From the NCBI RefSeq assembly GCF_004379255.2, contig NC_056048.1:16453197-16517196 (forward strand): a stretch of 64,000 nucleotides of DNA. Reading direction: 5' to 3'. Shown piece by piece: positions 33,220-43,332 of the stretch. The first letter of the stretch is position 1. The number at the start of each line of letters is the position of its first letter. The position numbers were made by a program, and so were the translations under genes. The notes beneath the pieces are model-generated. The model made no database searches and was not told the DNA's origin. It saw only the letters and a program-made list of their open reading frames with translations. The stretch is from Salvia splendens. Lineage: Eukaryota; Streptophyta; Magnoliopsida; Lamiales; Lamiaceae.

Positions 33220-34342
33220 GGATGCACCATGGAGAAACCATCCCAATTTTAGATGGTCTGACAACGATCCGAACCAGCCACCCCCACAACAGAACGCTCA
33301 GTTGGCACATGAACCAGATAGGCAGACTAACTGGTTGGGAAGAAATCAGGAGGGGCAGAACAACTGGAGCAACCAGAATCCAGGAGATCGTTTGAATTGG
33401 GGAAACAGGAGTCAAAACCACCAGGGGAACTCATATGTACCGCTACATCAAAGGAGTTACCCAGGAAATTATCAAAATTCCCACCCTTCTTACCAGGGGA
33501 ACCAAGGGCTGGGAAATCAGTACAACAACAGTTTAGGAAGTCAGGGGAATTTTTGCCAGAACCAAGGAAGTGGACCGAACCAGGGTTCGGAACCGAGTCC
33601 CAGCCAACCCATTTCTAAGCCACCAAAGAATATTGATGATATGGTGCATGACCTAGTCAGTTCGCAACGACATATGCAGAACAACTTGCAATCTAACAAT
33701 GACGTGGTGCATAAGCTTCAAGACGCTCAGTTAGAGCAGAAGGCAACAATGGACATGTTGGCCAAACAATTGTCCCAGATCGCGACTTCCTTGAGCGAGA
33801 TGCGAGGGAACGAAGAAAGGATTCCTGCCTCAGTAAGGCCACCCGACAGAGCTAATATCAGCCAAATCACTTTGAGATCCGGTCGTGGTTACGAAGGTCC
33901 AGTGATGAGGCAGGATGAAGAAACACCTCCCGTGAAAGGCAAAGAGAGGAAGGATCTAGTTCCTGAGTCTGAAAAATTGAAAGCAGGGAATTCCGGGCGA
34001 AGAGATGACCTTCGGGAAGGTGATCTGGAGAAACCATTACCAAGTATGGCTGAACCATTTTTCCTAGACCCAGAGCCAGAAGTGGAGGACGAGGTAGTGA
34101 GAAAAGGAACGGGTGAGTTTACAGCTGAAGGATCTACCAGACCAGGGAAACAATTGAAACCATTTCCACACCGAGGAGAGGCTAAGAGGAAGAAAGATGA
34201 ACCGGTGGATTTTATAGATATCTTTGGAAAGTTGGAGATAAACCTACCATTCTTACAGGCTTTGAAATTGCCCCTCTTCAGCAAATTCATCAAGGAGTTC
34301 ATAGCTGGAAAGACAAGGCCCAGTGGGAAGATTTTGATTTGA
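33131..34342 (+). pseudogene. Gag C-terminal half and gag-pol linker (element C)
   Basis: Pro/Gln/Asn-rich (RWSDNDPNQPPPQQNA, NQGLGNQYNNSLGSQG), then DMLAKQLSQIATSLSEMRGNEERIP and the linker LPFLQALKLPLFSKFIKEFIAGK. In A the protease follows the latter. Here a stop and then ENVSAGIQKR lead straight to MPLDVENLHVIDV and LVQEYLETE, which lie after the protease in A. About 390 bp, the whole DLGAS protease, are missing at around 34.37 kb. Confidence 0.85.
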
Positions 34343-34525
34343 GAGAACGTATCAGCAGGGATTCAGAAACGCAGGATGCCGTTAGATGTTGAAAATTTGC
34401 ATGTTATCGATGTTATTAACCCCCTGGTCCAGGAATATCTTGAGACCGAGTTAATGTAGGAACATATCAAAAATTCAGAGTTAAGTCACTCTATTGACAG
34501 AGAGGTAGCTAGTTGGTGTGAGGCA

Positions 34526-35053
34526 ATGCACACGAAGGAATTAACGGATGAGGAGCTAGCCGAAGCTATATCAGAATTCTGTAGAAATCCTAAGTCAGCC
34601 AGGACAAAGTTATCAGCCCAGGTGGCTAGTATGGAAAGTTCCTCCGGGTCTGGGACGGGAATGACAACAGATGCTACAAAAAAGAATCCCTTGCCCCAGG
34701 AAACAAGTACCCCCAAGAAGGAACTGAAAACTCTCCCGCCAGGCCTTAAGTATGCCTATCTAGAAGAAAATGAGACTTTCCCGGTCATCGTCAACAGCAA
34801 CTTGACCAAGGAGCAAGAACGAGACCTACTTGAGGTAATCAAGAGAAAAAAGAAGGCAATAGGATGGACTCTCTCAGACCTAGTAGGGATCAGTCCGGAT
34901 CTTTGCATGCATCATATCAGGTTGGAAGAAGGAGCTAAGGCCTGTAGAGATCCACAACGTAAGCTAAATCCAAACATGAGGGAGGAAGTTCTGAATGAAG
35001 TTTTGAAGCTGCTTTCCCTAGGCATCATTTACTCCATACCAGACAGTGAATGA
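34526..35053 (+). pseudogene. Pol: connector and start of reverse transcriptase (element C)
   Basis: LKYAYLEENETFPVIVNSNLTKEQE, KKKAIGWTLSDLVGISPDLCMHHI and CRDPQRKLNPNMREEV match the RT entry of A. The frame ends after YSIPDSE. The following SPVQ-V-type block is missing or scrambled and VP-stop-KSE follows in another frame. Confidence 0.85.
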
Positions 35054-35102
35054 AGTACCTTAAAAGTCAGAAATTCAAGTAGTTAAGAATGACAAAAATG
35101 AA

Positions 35103-35548
35103 TTGGTGCCCACTCGACTTGTCACTGGGTGGAGGATGTACATCGATTACAGGAAACTGAATGAAGCAACTAGGAAGGATCATTTTCCCCTACCCTTCAT
35201 TGATCAGATGTTAGAAAGGCTGGCTGGTAAGAAATATTTTTGTTTCCTTGACGGATACTTCCAGATCTATGTAGATCCCGAAGACCAAGAGAAGACTACA
35301 TTTACGTGCCCTTTTGGCACGTGTGCTTATAGAAGGATGTTGTTTGGGCTATGCAATGCGCCAGGTACTTTTCAACGTTGCATGATGAGTATCTTCTCGG
35401 ATCTACTGGAGGATTGTATCGAGATTTTCATGGATGATTTCACCATATATGGGAACTCTTTCGAGTCCTGTTTAGCTAGCCTGGACGTAGTATTGAGGAG
35501 ATGCCAGGAAAAGAATTTGGTCCTAAACTTCAAAAAATGTCAAACATG
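35103..35548 (+). pseudogene. Reverse transcriptase core (element C), truncated
   Basis: WRMYIDYRKLNEATRKDHFPLPFIDQ, KYFCFLDGYFQIYVD (the SDYFQI Ser-Asp pair lost), CPFGTCAYRRMLFGLCNAP, and the catalytic IFMDDFTIYG. Ends NLVLNFKKCQT where tandem repeats begin. Confidence 0.88.
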
Positions 35549-38500
35549 ATATAAATAAAATACACAAACATTAAATCTAATGCACATACTACACACTTTA
35601 TACACAAAACGCTACACAAAAATAACACACTTTACGCATATAGACAAAATACACACAATTTATACACACGTGGCACATCTACAAATATTAAACACAACAT
35701 AAATAAAATACACAAACTCTAAATGAATTGCCAACACAAAATACACGTATAAAGTCACAACACGTGGCACATCTACACACATTATACACAAAATACACGT
35801 AAAAAGTCACAACACAAAAATAAAACACTTTAAGTGCAATGTATAGACAAAATACACACACAATCTACATAAAGTACACAATACACACAGTGGTGCACCA
35901 CACAGACTATACTAGTATACATACGCGGTACATACCACAAATATTAAACACACTATAAATAGAATACACTACACAATACTGTAAACATATATTCCTACAT
36001 TGTGCACACTACAGATACTAAAATACACCTTCTATACTATACAACAAATATACACATAAAATACACAATTTATACATACGTGGCACATAATACAAATATT
36101 AAACACGATATAAATAAAATACACAAACACTAAATGGATTGCACATACTACACACACTAAAATGCTACAAAAATTAACACACTTTACGGACATTGTATAG
36201 ACAAAATACACACACTGCCTGCACAAAGTACATAATACACGCAGTGCACCACACTCTATACACACTACCCTTATACATACGCGGTACATACCACAAATAT
36301 TAAACACACTATAAATAAAAAACACAACACATGTATTGCAAACATACATAAAATACACCATTTATATATACTTGGAACATACTTCTAATATAAAACACAA
36401 TATAAATAAAATTCACAAACACAATATAAATAAAATACTTAAACACTTATTGCACATACCACTCACATTATATACAAAGTACACACTCTGTCCGCACAAA
36501 GTACACAATACACATTGCACCACACACATTATACGCACTACACTCACTATACATACGTGTTACACACTACAAATATTAAACACACTATAAATAAAATATA
36601 CTACACATGTACTGCAAACATACATACCTACATTGCACACACTACGAATACTAACACAAAATATACAATTTATATACTATGCAAAAAATATACACATAAA
36701 ATATACAATTTGTACATACGTGGCACATATTACAAATATTAAACACAATATAAATAAAATAAAAAAACACAATATAAATAAAATACGCAAACACAATATA
36801 AATAACATACACAAACAAATATAAATAAAATATAAAAACATTAAATAGACCGCACATACTACACACATTATATACAAAATACACACTAGTACACAATTCA
36901 CAAAATAAACATACGAAACACCACTACACAAAAATAAAAAGTATAAACATTAGACAAAATACACACAGACAACACAAAATACGCAATACACACACTACAC
37001 ACACTATACACAAGATACATGCACACACTTTAAACACATAAATATAAAACAAACAATACACACTGTACCCAAAAAACTAAATACAAATATTATAAAACAT
37101 ACTATATATACTCAACACATACTACGAATATTACACACACTATAAACAAAATATGCAAAACACATGCACAACATAAATACATACACACATTGTGCACACA
37201 CTACAGATACTAATACAAAATAAACTATTTATACATACTACAACAAATGCACAAATAAAATACACAACTAATACACACGTGGTACATACTACAAACATTA
37301 AACACATTATAAATAAAATACACAAACACAATATAAATAAAAAACACACACACTATACTCAAATAAGCATACTACGCACTATACAAAAACTAACACCGTG
37401 CACCATATACATACTATACATCATAGCACACACTACAAATTGCACACAAAGTATATACACCACACAAATACACACACTTTACACACATATATATTAAACA
37501 AACAGTACACATTGTACACGAGATACATACAGAAAATACAAACATTATAAAAACCCAACACTCGGTATATATACATATGCGGCACATACTACAAACATTA
37601 AACATGCTATAAGTAAAATATACAAACGTACACGAAACACATGTATCGTAAAAATACATACATACATTATACACGCTACAAATAGTAACACAAAATACAC
37701 TACTTATATACTATACAACAAATGTATACATAAAATACAACATAAAATACAACATAAAATACACAATTTAGACATACATGGCACATATACTACACATTAA
37801 ACACAATATAAATAAAATTCACAAAGACAATATAAATAAAATATACTATAAACATACTAAATACGTTATAAAAAAAATAACACACTTTATGCACATTGTA
37901 TAGACAAAATACACACACTGTACACACAAAGTACACACTACACACTACACAACACACACTATACATACTACACTCATATACATATGCGGTACATACCACA
38001 AATATTAAACACACTATAAATAAAATACATAATACATGTATTGCAAACATACATAACTACATTGCACACACTAGAGATACTAACGCAAAATACACAATTT
38101 ATATGCTACACAACAAATATATATATAAAATACACAATTTATACACGAGGCATATTACTTTAAGTACACTGTATAGACAAAATACACATACAATCTGCAT
38201 AAAGTACACAATACACATACGTGACACATATTTATAAAATACACACTAGTACACAATTCACAAAATAAACATACTAAACACCACTACACAAAAATAAAAA
38301 CTTTACAGACAAAATACACATTGTCCGCACAAAATATACAATACACACTATGCACAAGATACAATATCATAACTACATAAATACACACACTTTAAACACA
38401 TACATATAAAACAAACAATATAATGCACATACTACACACATTATATATAAAATACACGCTAGTAAACAATTCACAAAATAAACATAATACACATTGTCCA

Positions 38501-39070
38501 CACAAAATACACAATACACACACTATACACAAGATACATACACTACCATAACTACATAAATACACACACTTTAAACACATACATATAAAACAAACAATAC
38601 ACACAATATTATAAAACATACAATACATACGCGGCACATACTACGAACATTACACACACTATAAATAAAATACATAAAACACAAGCACAACATAAATACA
38701 TACACACATTGCACATACTACAAATACTAATACAAAATACACTACTTATACACTATACAACAAATGCACAAATAAAATACACAATTTCTCACATGTTACA
38801 TCCTACAAACATTCAACACGATATAAATAAAATACACAAAACACAATATAAATAAAACACACACACACACCATACTCAAATAAACATACGACGCACTATA
38901 AAAATAATGAATAACACTGCGTACGTACTATGTACTATACATCATAGCACACAATACACATTGCACACCTCTATACACCACACAAATACGCACACTTACA
39001 CATACATAAAATAAACACTACACACTACACAAATTACATTCAGAAAATACAAACACTATAAACACACTTC
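35549..39070. repeat. A+C-rich, G-poor satellite-like array (about 3.5 kb)
   Basis: Degenerate tandem arrangement of short words such as ATATAAATAAAATACACAAACAC, ACACTATAAATAAAATACAC and GTATAGACAAAATACACAC. A partial higher-order pattern exists: GTATAGACAAAATACACAC recurs near 35843 and 36197, about 355 bp apart, and near 37901. Guanine is strikingly rare on the plus strand throughout, so the two strands differ in composition. Long minus-strand frames here (Cys/Tyr/Val/Phe-rich) are a by-product of the composition. No CRISPR-like spacing, TIR or RNA gene is visible. Confidence 0.85.
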
Positions 39071-39071
39071 A

Positions 39072-39120
39072 TGATGAAAGACCAAAAATTTGAAGCATCT
39101 GAGACGACATCTGTCAGAAA
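39072..39120 (-). pseudogene. NDX exon fragment, second copy, at the satellite edge
   Basis: Minus-strand LTDVVSDASNFWSFIM matches the fragment at 41880-42018 (RLADVVSDDSNF), a conserved segment of NODULIN HOMEOBOX. It is only about 16 codons long, directly beside a KAC fragment on one side and the satellite on the other. Confidence 0.65.
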
Positions 39121-39154
39121 GTTAAAAGAGGAGAAATTGGAGAAAGATGAAAAC

Positions 39155-39296
39155 CCTTGACTTGCTTCAGTATGCTGTCGAGGGAGATTAACGACGCTAG
39201 CCTTGCATCTTCAACAACAGTGGAAGGATTCCGAATAGGTGTAGCACCACTTTCTAAATTTAACATCTCCGCGTCGTATTTCATTTGTTGTAAAAT
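39155..39296 (-). pseudogene. KAC/KIN-14 kinesin C-terminal exon fragment 1
   Basis: ILQQMKYDAEMLNLES and PIRNPSTVVEDARLASLISL, then DSILKQVK, the conserved C-terminal region of plant KAC kinesins (kinesin-like proteins for actin-based chloroplast movement). TTAG acceptor at 39297-39300; GT donor after 39155. The next KAC exon does not follow; instead, NDX sequence lies 35 bp on. Confidence 0.75.
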
Positions 39297-39385
39297 CTAA
39301 TTCGAGTAAACAGTGTTTGCGGAATTTCAGTATTTGAGAAGTGAGGCAACCAAGATAAAGAGAGCCAGCGCGCTATGATACAAAC

Positions 39386-39487
39386 CTTTCTTCTCTTGTG
39401 ATCAACAATATTCAAGAGTTGAACTTAGCTTAGCTATACTTGAGCAGAGTCTTCCGCTGCTTCAGTCGCCAAAGTACCAGCAATATC
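39386..39487 (-). pseudogene. KAC/KIN-14 exon fragment 2
   Basis: DIAGTLATEAAEDSAQV, then AKLSSTLE, and in a shifted frame VDHKRRK before a GTTTGT donor. The same order as in KAC proteins; a frameshift and a TGA break it. Confidence 0.75.
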
Positions 39488-39645
39488 CTTATGGACCAAT
39501 ATAACCGTAAATATCAGTATGCGAACCATAAAAAACCACATTACTATAAACAATATAAAAAAACATACAACAAAAGAACTAGATAATGGCAATCTGTCCG
39601 TAGCTGCAAAAAGATGGGAATCTAAAGAAAATGGTAAGAACATAC

Positions 39646-39975
39646 CTACAAATGTTGCAGCTGTGAAGTATAAAGATATCTGGCATATTCAGACAGCTGT
39701 CCAAGAGCATCGGTAGTCGGAGGCTGGGCAGCACCAAGTCCAGCCATCCAACCATCCATTATTGCTGTAGAGAGAATTTCCAGCTGACCAGTTGCTCCTG
39801 CAGCCATGTCATCTGCAATGGAAAGGAAATCGAAGTTCTCTACAAGCCAATTTCGAATGTGACGCTGGAGCGCGCCAGCAGGGGTATGAACAAAAAGAGC
39901 CGCAAGAGCCTTTTTTCCAATTGAATAAATTTTTGCTTCTTCGGTTATTTCCTTGAGCTTTCCACCTGCTATATG
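39646..39975 (-). pseudogene. KAC/KIN-14 exon fragment 3 (longest)
   Basis: About 110 codons: HIAGGKLKEITEEAKIYSIG, ALAALFVHTPAGALQRHIRN, LVENFDFLSIADDMAAGATG, ILSTAIMDGWMAGLGAAQPP, LSEYARYLYTSQLQHL. In intact family members a Lys (AAG) precedes the donor; here it is TAG, immediately before GTATGT. KAC proteins are motor-like kinesins lacking normal microtubule motility that position chloroplasts through short actin filaments. The motor domain is not in this window. Confidence 0.82.
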
Positions 39976-40496
39976 CTGTCACCAGGTCTCCTATATTAGT
40001 AAATGAGATGAATCAAACACACTGCTCAGCATCATTGATCTCACTTATTCGAGCATCATTGATCTCACTTATTCATTGTAAAAAATCAGCAAAAGACCTG
40101 AGATAATGCTTTTATAATGGAAATAGAAAGAAAACATAATAGACATCACCAACTGAAGAAACACAATAATAGCTAAATCCTCTTCGATGAACAAAGAGAT
40201 AAGGAGGAGGAGGAGGTAACTTAAGGGCATATTCTTCCCATTTTTTCCCTTTTTACGTTTATGCAGTTTATCTTAAGGTCAGGCTTGAACTTTGAAATGC
40301 TATATATTTTTAAAAAGTGTACGAAAGAATAATACAAAACTAACAATCTCGAGGTACCAAAACCACTCCCTGAATAAAAAAATCATTGATTGTTGCTTTG
40401 CTTCTGAAATGACAAGGTTAAAACAGCCCGCCCATCCACTGTGTGTGGATTTGTTGCTTTGCTAATGAAATTACAAGGAAATCGTTTCAATTTAGT

Positions 40497-40754
40497 AGCG
40501 TATTCAGGCTTCAGTTGTTAGAGAGGTGTAACTCATCTATACAGAAATAAAGAATAACATAAACATGCTAGAATGGAAAAGACATTAAATCTAGAGATGA
40601 GTACAAATGGAATCAAGAAGGAAAACACGTATTCAGGCTTCAGTTGTTAGAGGTGTAACTCATCTATACAGAAATAAAGAATAACATAAACATGCTAGAA
40701 TGGAAAAGACATTAAATCTAGTGATGAGTACAAATGGAATCAAGAAGGAAAACA
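40497..40754. repeat. Tandem duplication of about 128 bp
   Basis: GTATTCAGGCTTCAGTTGTTAG...CAAGAAGGAAAACA occurs at about 40499-40627 and again at 40628-40754 with very few differences, so the duplication is recent. It lies in an intron of the KAC relic. Confidence 0.9.
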
Positions 40755-40766
40755 TTACTAATTTAC

Positions 40767-40981
40767 CTGATCAATTCCACGTATCTTCAGAACTACTTAT
40801 GACAACTTTGACGTCTTTTCTGGTTTTATATTTACTTTGGACCTTAAATTTGGTCCCCAACCAGCATATTCCTTGAACTAGAATCATAACGAACTGGAGA
40901 TCTTCCAAGGCTGCTACCACGGCTAGAGCTTCTACTACGTCCATTATTTGGCTTCTCAAGAAAGCGCTCAACCGGAGAAAC
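40767..40981 (-). pseudogene. KAC/KIN-14 exon fragment 4
   Basis: SPVERFLEKPNNGRSRSSSR, GSSLGRSPVRYD, then after an in-frame TAA and frame change VNIKPEKTSKLS-stop-VVLKIRGIDQ. Splice sites (TAAG acceptor, AG/GTAAAT donor) remain. The Ser/Arg-rich linker followed by FKVN-KPEKKSK-like sequence is family-typical. Confidence 0.72.
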
Positions 40982-41108
40982 CTTACATCACAAAAGACAT
41001 TTTCACTTTTACACTCAATGCCTTATCATATTAAAAGAATTCATGTTTCACTCAAGTAGAAAAATTTGTCTATTCAACTAGTAGATCGACACATGACAGG
41101 GAGGGCAC

Positions 41109-41297
41109 CTTAATTGATTGTAGCTCTGGTGATCGAGCAAGCAGGGACATTATATAGAAAATCCTAACACGAGAGACAAGCATCGGATCCATCACTCTTC
41201 TGGGCTCCATTTTGCGAATGAAAGAAAAAACATCTCATATTTCAGCCAGGATTTCATGCTCTCTAGAAACACCTGCCTTAATGACTGCAGCCGGTAC
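41109..41297 (-). pseudogene. KAC/KIN-14 exon fragment 5
   Basis: VPAAVIKAGVSREHEILAEI, stop, FSFIRKMEPRRVMDPMLVSR, SLLARSPELQSIK. Proper AG acceptor and GT donor. An in-frame TGA follows LAEI. All five fragments lie in KAC order along the minus strand. Confidence 0.72.
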
Positions 41298-41879
41298 CTG
41301 CACATAGGAAACCAAGGAGTTATCAGGAAGCTATATTCCATGAAAGATGATAGAATTTAAATTTTTAACAATCGAGTTTTTCTCACTGAGACACATACAT
41401 AACCATGTATGATAACACCAGAAGGATGCAAATGCACACAAAACAAATCTTATTGATTAACCTAGGCGATAGATCCAAATGTATTGAACACCCTAAACCA
41501 TAGAAGAAAAAGGTAAATCTTAACAAATACTTCAGAGCTTTGTCATTAACACATGCTCTGGAACCAAGCTAATTTTCTTAATCTTCTCAGATGCCAGAAT
41601 GTTTCTGAAGGAAACTTATTTTGCAGACTGAACTTGCTGAGCAGATGCAATCATGTCATTCTTCAGCACAATGAATTCCAGCTTTCTCATCATCAGGATA
41701 CCAAAAACTATATGTTGCCAACTGTATTCATAAGAGGAGGTAGAAGGTGCTGAACACATAATACTAAGGAGAGCGCAGAAAAATGCAAGAAAGTAACCAA
41801 AGGGTTTCCTCAAGGAGATCCAATCCCAAGAAAAATTATAGAATGATCAAATTTATAAAATGATGAGAAAGCTAAAATT

Positions 41880-42018
41880 TGAATGACCAAAAAATTTGAA
41901 TCATCTGAGACGACATCTGCCAAGCGGTTTATATTAAGTTCCAGTCTGGTAACTTGCCTCGGAGGGAGCATATAAGTGTCTTGAATCTATACCAAGCTTT
42001 TACCAGCAATGGAAGAAC
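41880..42018 (-). pseudogene. NDX exon fragment (LADVVSDDSNF region)
   Basis: Reads VLPLLVKA, a frame slip, LGIDSRHLYAPSEASYQTG, another slip, then ELNINRLADVVSDDSNF. TATAG acceptor at the start. NODULIN HOMEOBOX is a plant nuclear protein; the Arabidopsis protein binds the single-stranded DNA of an R-loop at FLC and represses COOLAIR. The homeodomain is not found in this window. Confidence 0.75.
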
Positions 42019-42442
42019 CTATACAAAACAAATGCCCATGAAAGCACCAAGTAAGGAAAAATGAAAAATTTGATAACTACATATGTATAGAAGGTAAAAT
42101 CTTCTCATAGTGCAGATATTGCAATGCTTATTGTACAGTAAATACTATAAATATTTGTTATAGACCCAATTGCGACTAGGCATTACTAATAAGTAGTTAA
42201 ACATCACAAGAAAAAGTTGGAAATGTGTCGTATTTGGATTTTCTCGATGTGTTAAATTTCTGCAGTACATTTAAGATTATTTCAGTTCATTTTTAGAGTA
42301 CAAAACTTGCTGGATTATCTATGTAATTGTAACAATAGATCTAAAGGGTCTGGGAAATCTTTTTTATTATAAATGCAATGAACATGTATCTCTCAGAGTT
42401 ATGACAGAAATTGCATGATGCTTTGATTTTAGAAACCAATAC

Positions 42443-42534
42443 CTCGAGTCCAACTTTGCCATATTATGAGTTGTTGTGTTGCTAGCCACCTCATCTAGGT
42501 ATGATACACTTTCAGCTTCACAGAGTTGCAAAAG
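42443..42534 (-). pseudogene. NDX exon fragment (LCEAESVSYLDEVAS)
   Basis: LLQLCEAESVSYLDEVASNT and MAKLDS between a TGCAG acceptor and a GAG/GTATTG donor. This short exon has no internal stop. It precedes 41880-42018 in NDX order. Confidence 0.8.
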
Positions 42535-42707
42535 CTGCAGCGAAAAAAATCACACTTACTTTAAAGAATTAAGCGCCTGTTCACACAACCACACCAAGCA
42601 CAAGTACAAGCACAAGCACATAAAATTTTTAAGGTGTGCTAACTTTACCAACAGTTGTAAGATTTAAAGACATATATCAATTTATCTTAATTGGAAAGTG
42701 CACTCAC

Positions 42708-42836
42708 AATCGATAAAGCTTTAGATTTTTGGCGGGAGATAGCAGCCATGTATGAGGAAATATTGTCTGAGCCCGATAACTTTAAGTTCATGACGGCCTG
42801 AACCAGAATCAGAACGCCTCCATTGCCCCACTACTC
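42708..42836 (-). pseudogene. NDX exon fragment (GGVLILVQAVMNLKLS)
   Basis: GNGGVLILVQAVMNLKLSG, SSYMAAISRQKSKALSI. AATTCAG acceptor, GTGAGT donor, one in-frame TAG near the start (E-stop-W-G). Retroelement E is inserted 46 bp upstream of this exon, in the intron. Confidence 0.8.
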
Positions 42837-42877
42837 CTGAATTAAAACAAATAATAAAGAAACAAAGGGGGGAAAGG

Positions 42878-42882
42878 AAAAC
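42878..42882. repeat. Target-site duplication of element E, left copy (AAAAC)
   Basis: Matches AAAAC at 48295-48299. Confidence 0.9.
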
Positions 42883-43332
42883 TGTTAGGAGTGAAGGGCG
42901 GAAGAGAGGCAGAGAGCACGGGATATGCTCTCCAATCACACTTAATAATTTGTAAATGCAGAATAGAGAGGAACGATCACTTGATTGCATGGAATGTAAA
43001 GAAATATCAATCCTCCGCAGAGGCCTACGACCAAGTCGTCCAATACAAATGATCTCTCCAAGATATCTTGGACTCCCTAGCTTACATTTATTTATACTGT
43101 AAAATAAATACTAGAATGCATAAAATTAGGAATCCCATGATTTGCTCCATTTACTCCTTTGCAGCCTTGATTTAGGAATCCCATGATTTGCTTCCTTTAC
43201 TCCTTCGCAGCCATGATTTTCTCACTTCCAGCTGACTGTCCCTTATGATCTGCTTCCTTGATCTTCTCACTTCCACTAACTGCCTTCCCACTTCCTCGGC
43301 GGCTGTAAACCTTCCAGCCGCTGGTCCTATCA
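42883..43332 (-). repeat. Element E 3' LTR (left copy)
   Basis: TGTTAGGAGTGAAGG to TGGTCCTATCA. The gag-pol frame runs 136 bp into it, so this LTR also codes for the protein's last residues. It contains a short internal near-repeat (ATCCCATGATTTGCT twice, about 40 bp apart). Confidence 0.95.

Larger units (their letters stand above)
30626..35548 (+). mobile_element. Element C: Athila-like LTR retrotransposon, truncated in RT
   Basis: Opposite orientation to A and B. It has a 5' LTR (30626-32129), tRNA-Asp primer site, gag, a gag-pol linker and most of RT. Protein similarity ends at NFKKCQ, about 35548, where a satellite-like array begins. There is no RNase H, integrase, extra ORF or 3' LTR, so no target duplication can be checked. 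It also lacks the protease. Its family resemblance to A and B is clear at the level of LTR opening, primer site, gag and RT. Confidence 0.9.

Noticed and set aside
36032..38637. Several long Cys/Tyr/Val/Phe-rich frames on the minus strand, resembling small secreted or membrane peptides
   Set aside because: They lie in the A+C-rich repeat array. The residue bias follows from its base composition, and the frames carry no domain or start context.
35549..39070. CRISPR-like array
   Set aside because: Repeat words vary in length and sequence, spacers are not unique or regularly sized, and the setting is a plant nuclear genome.
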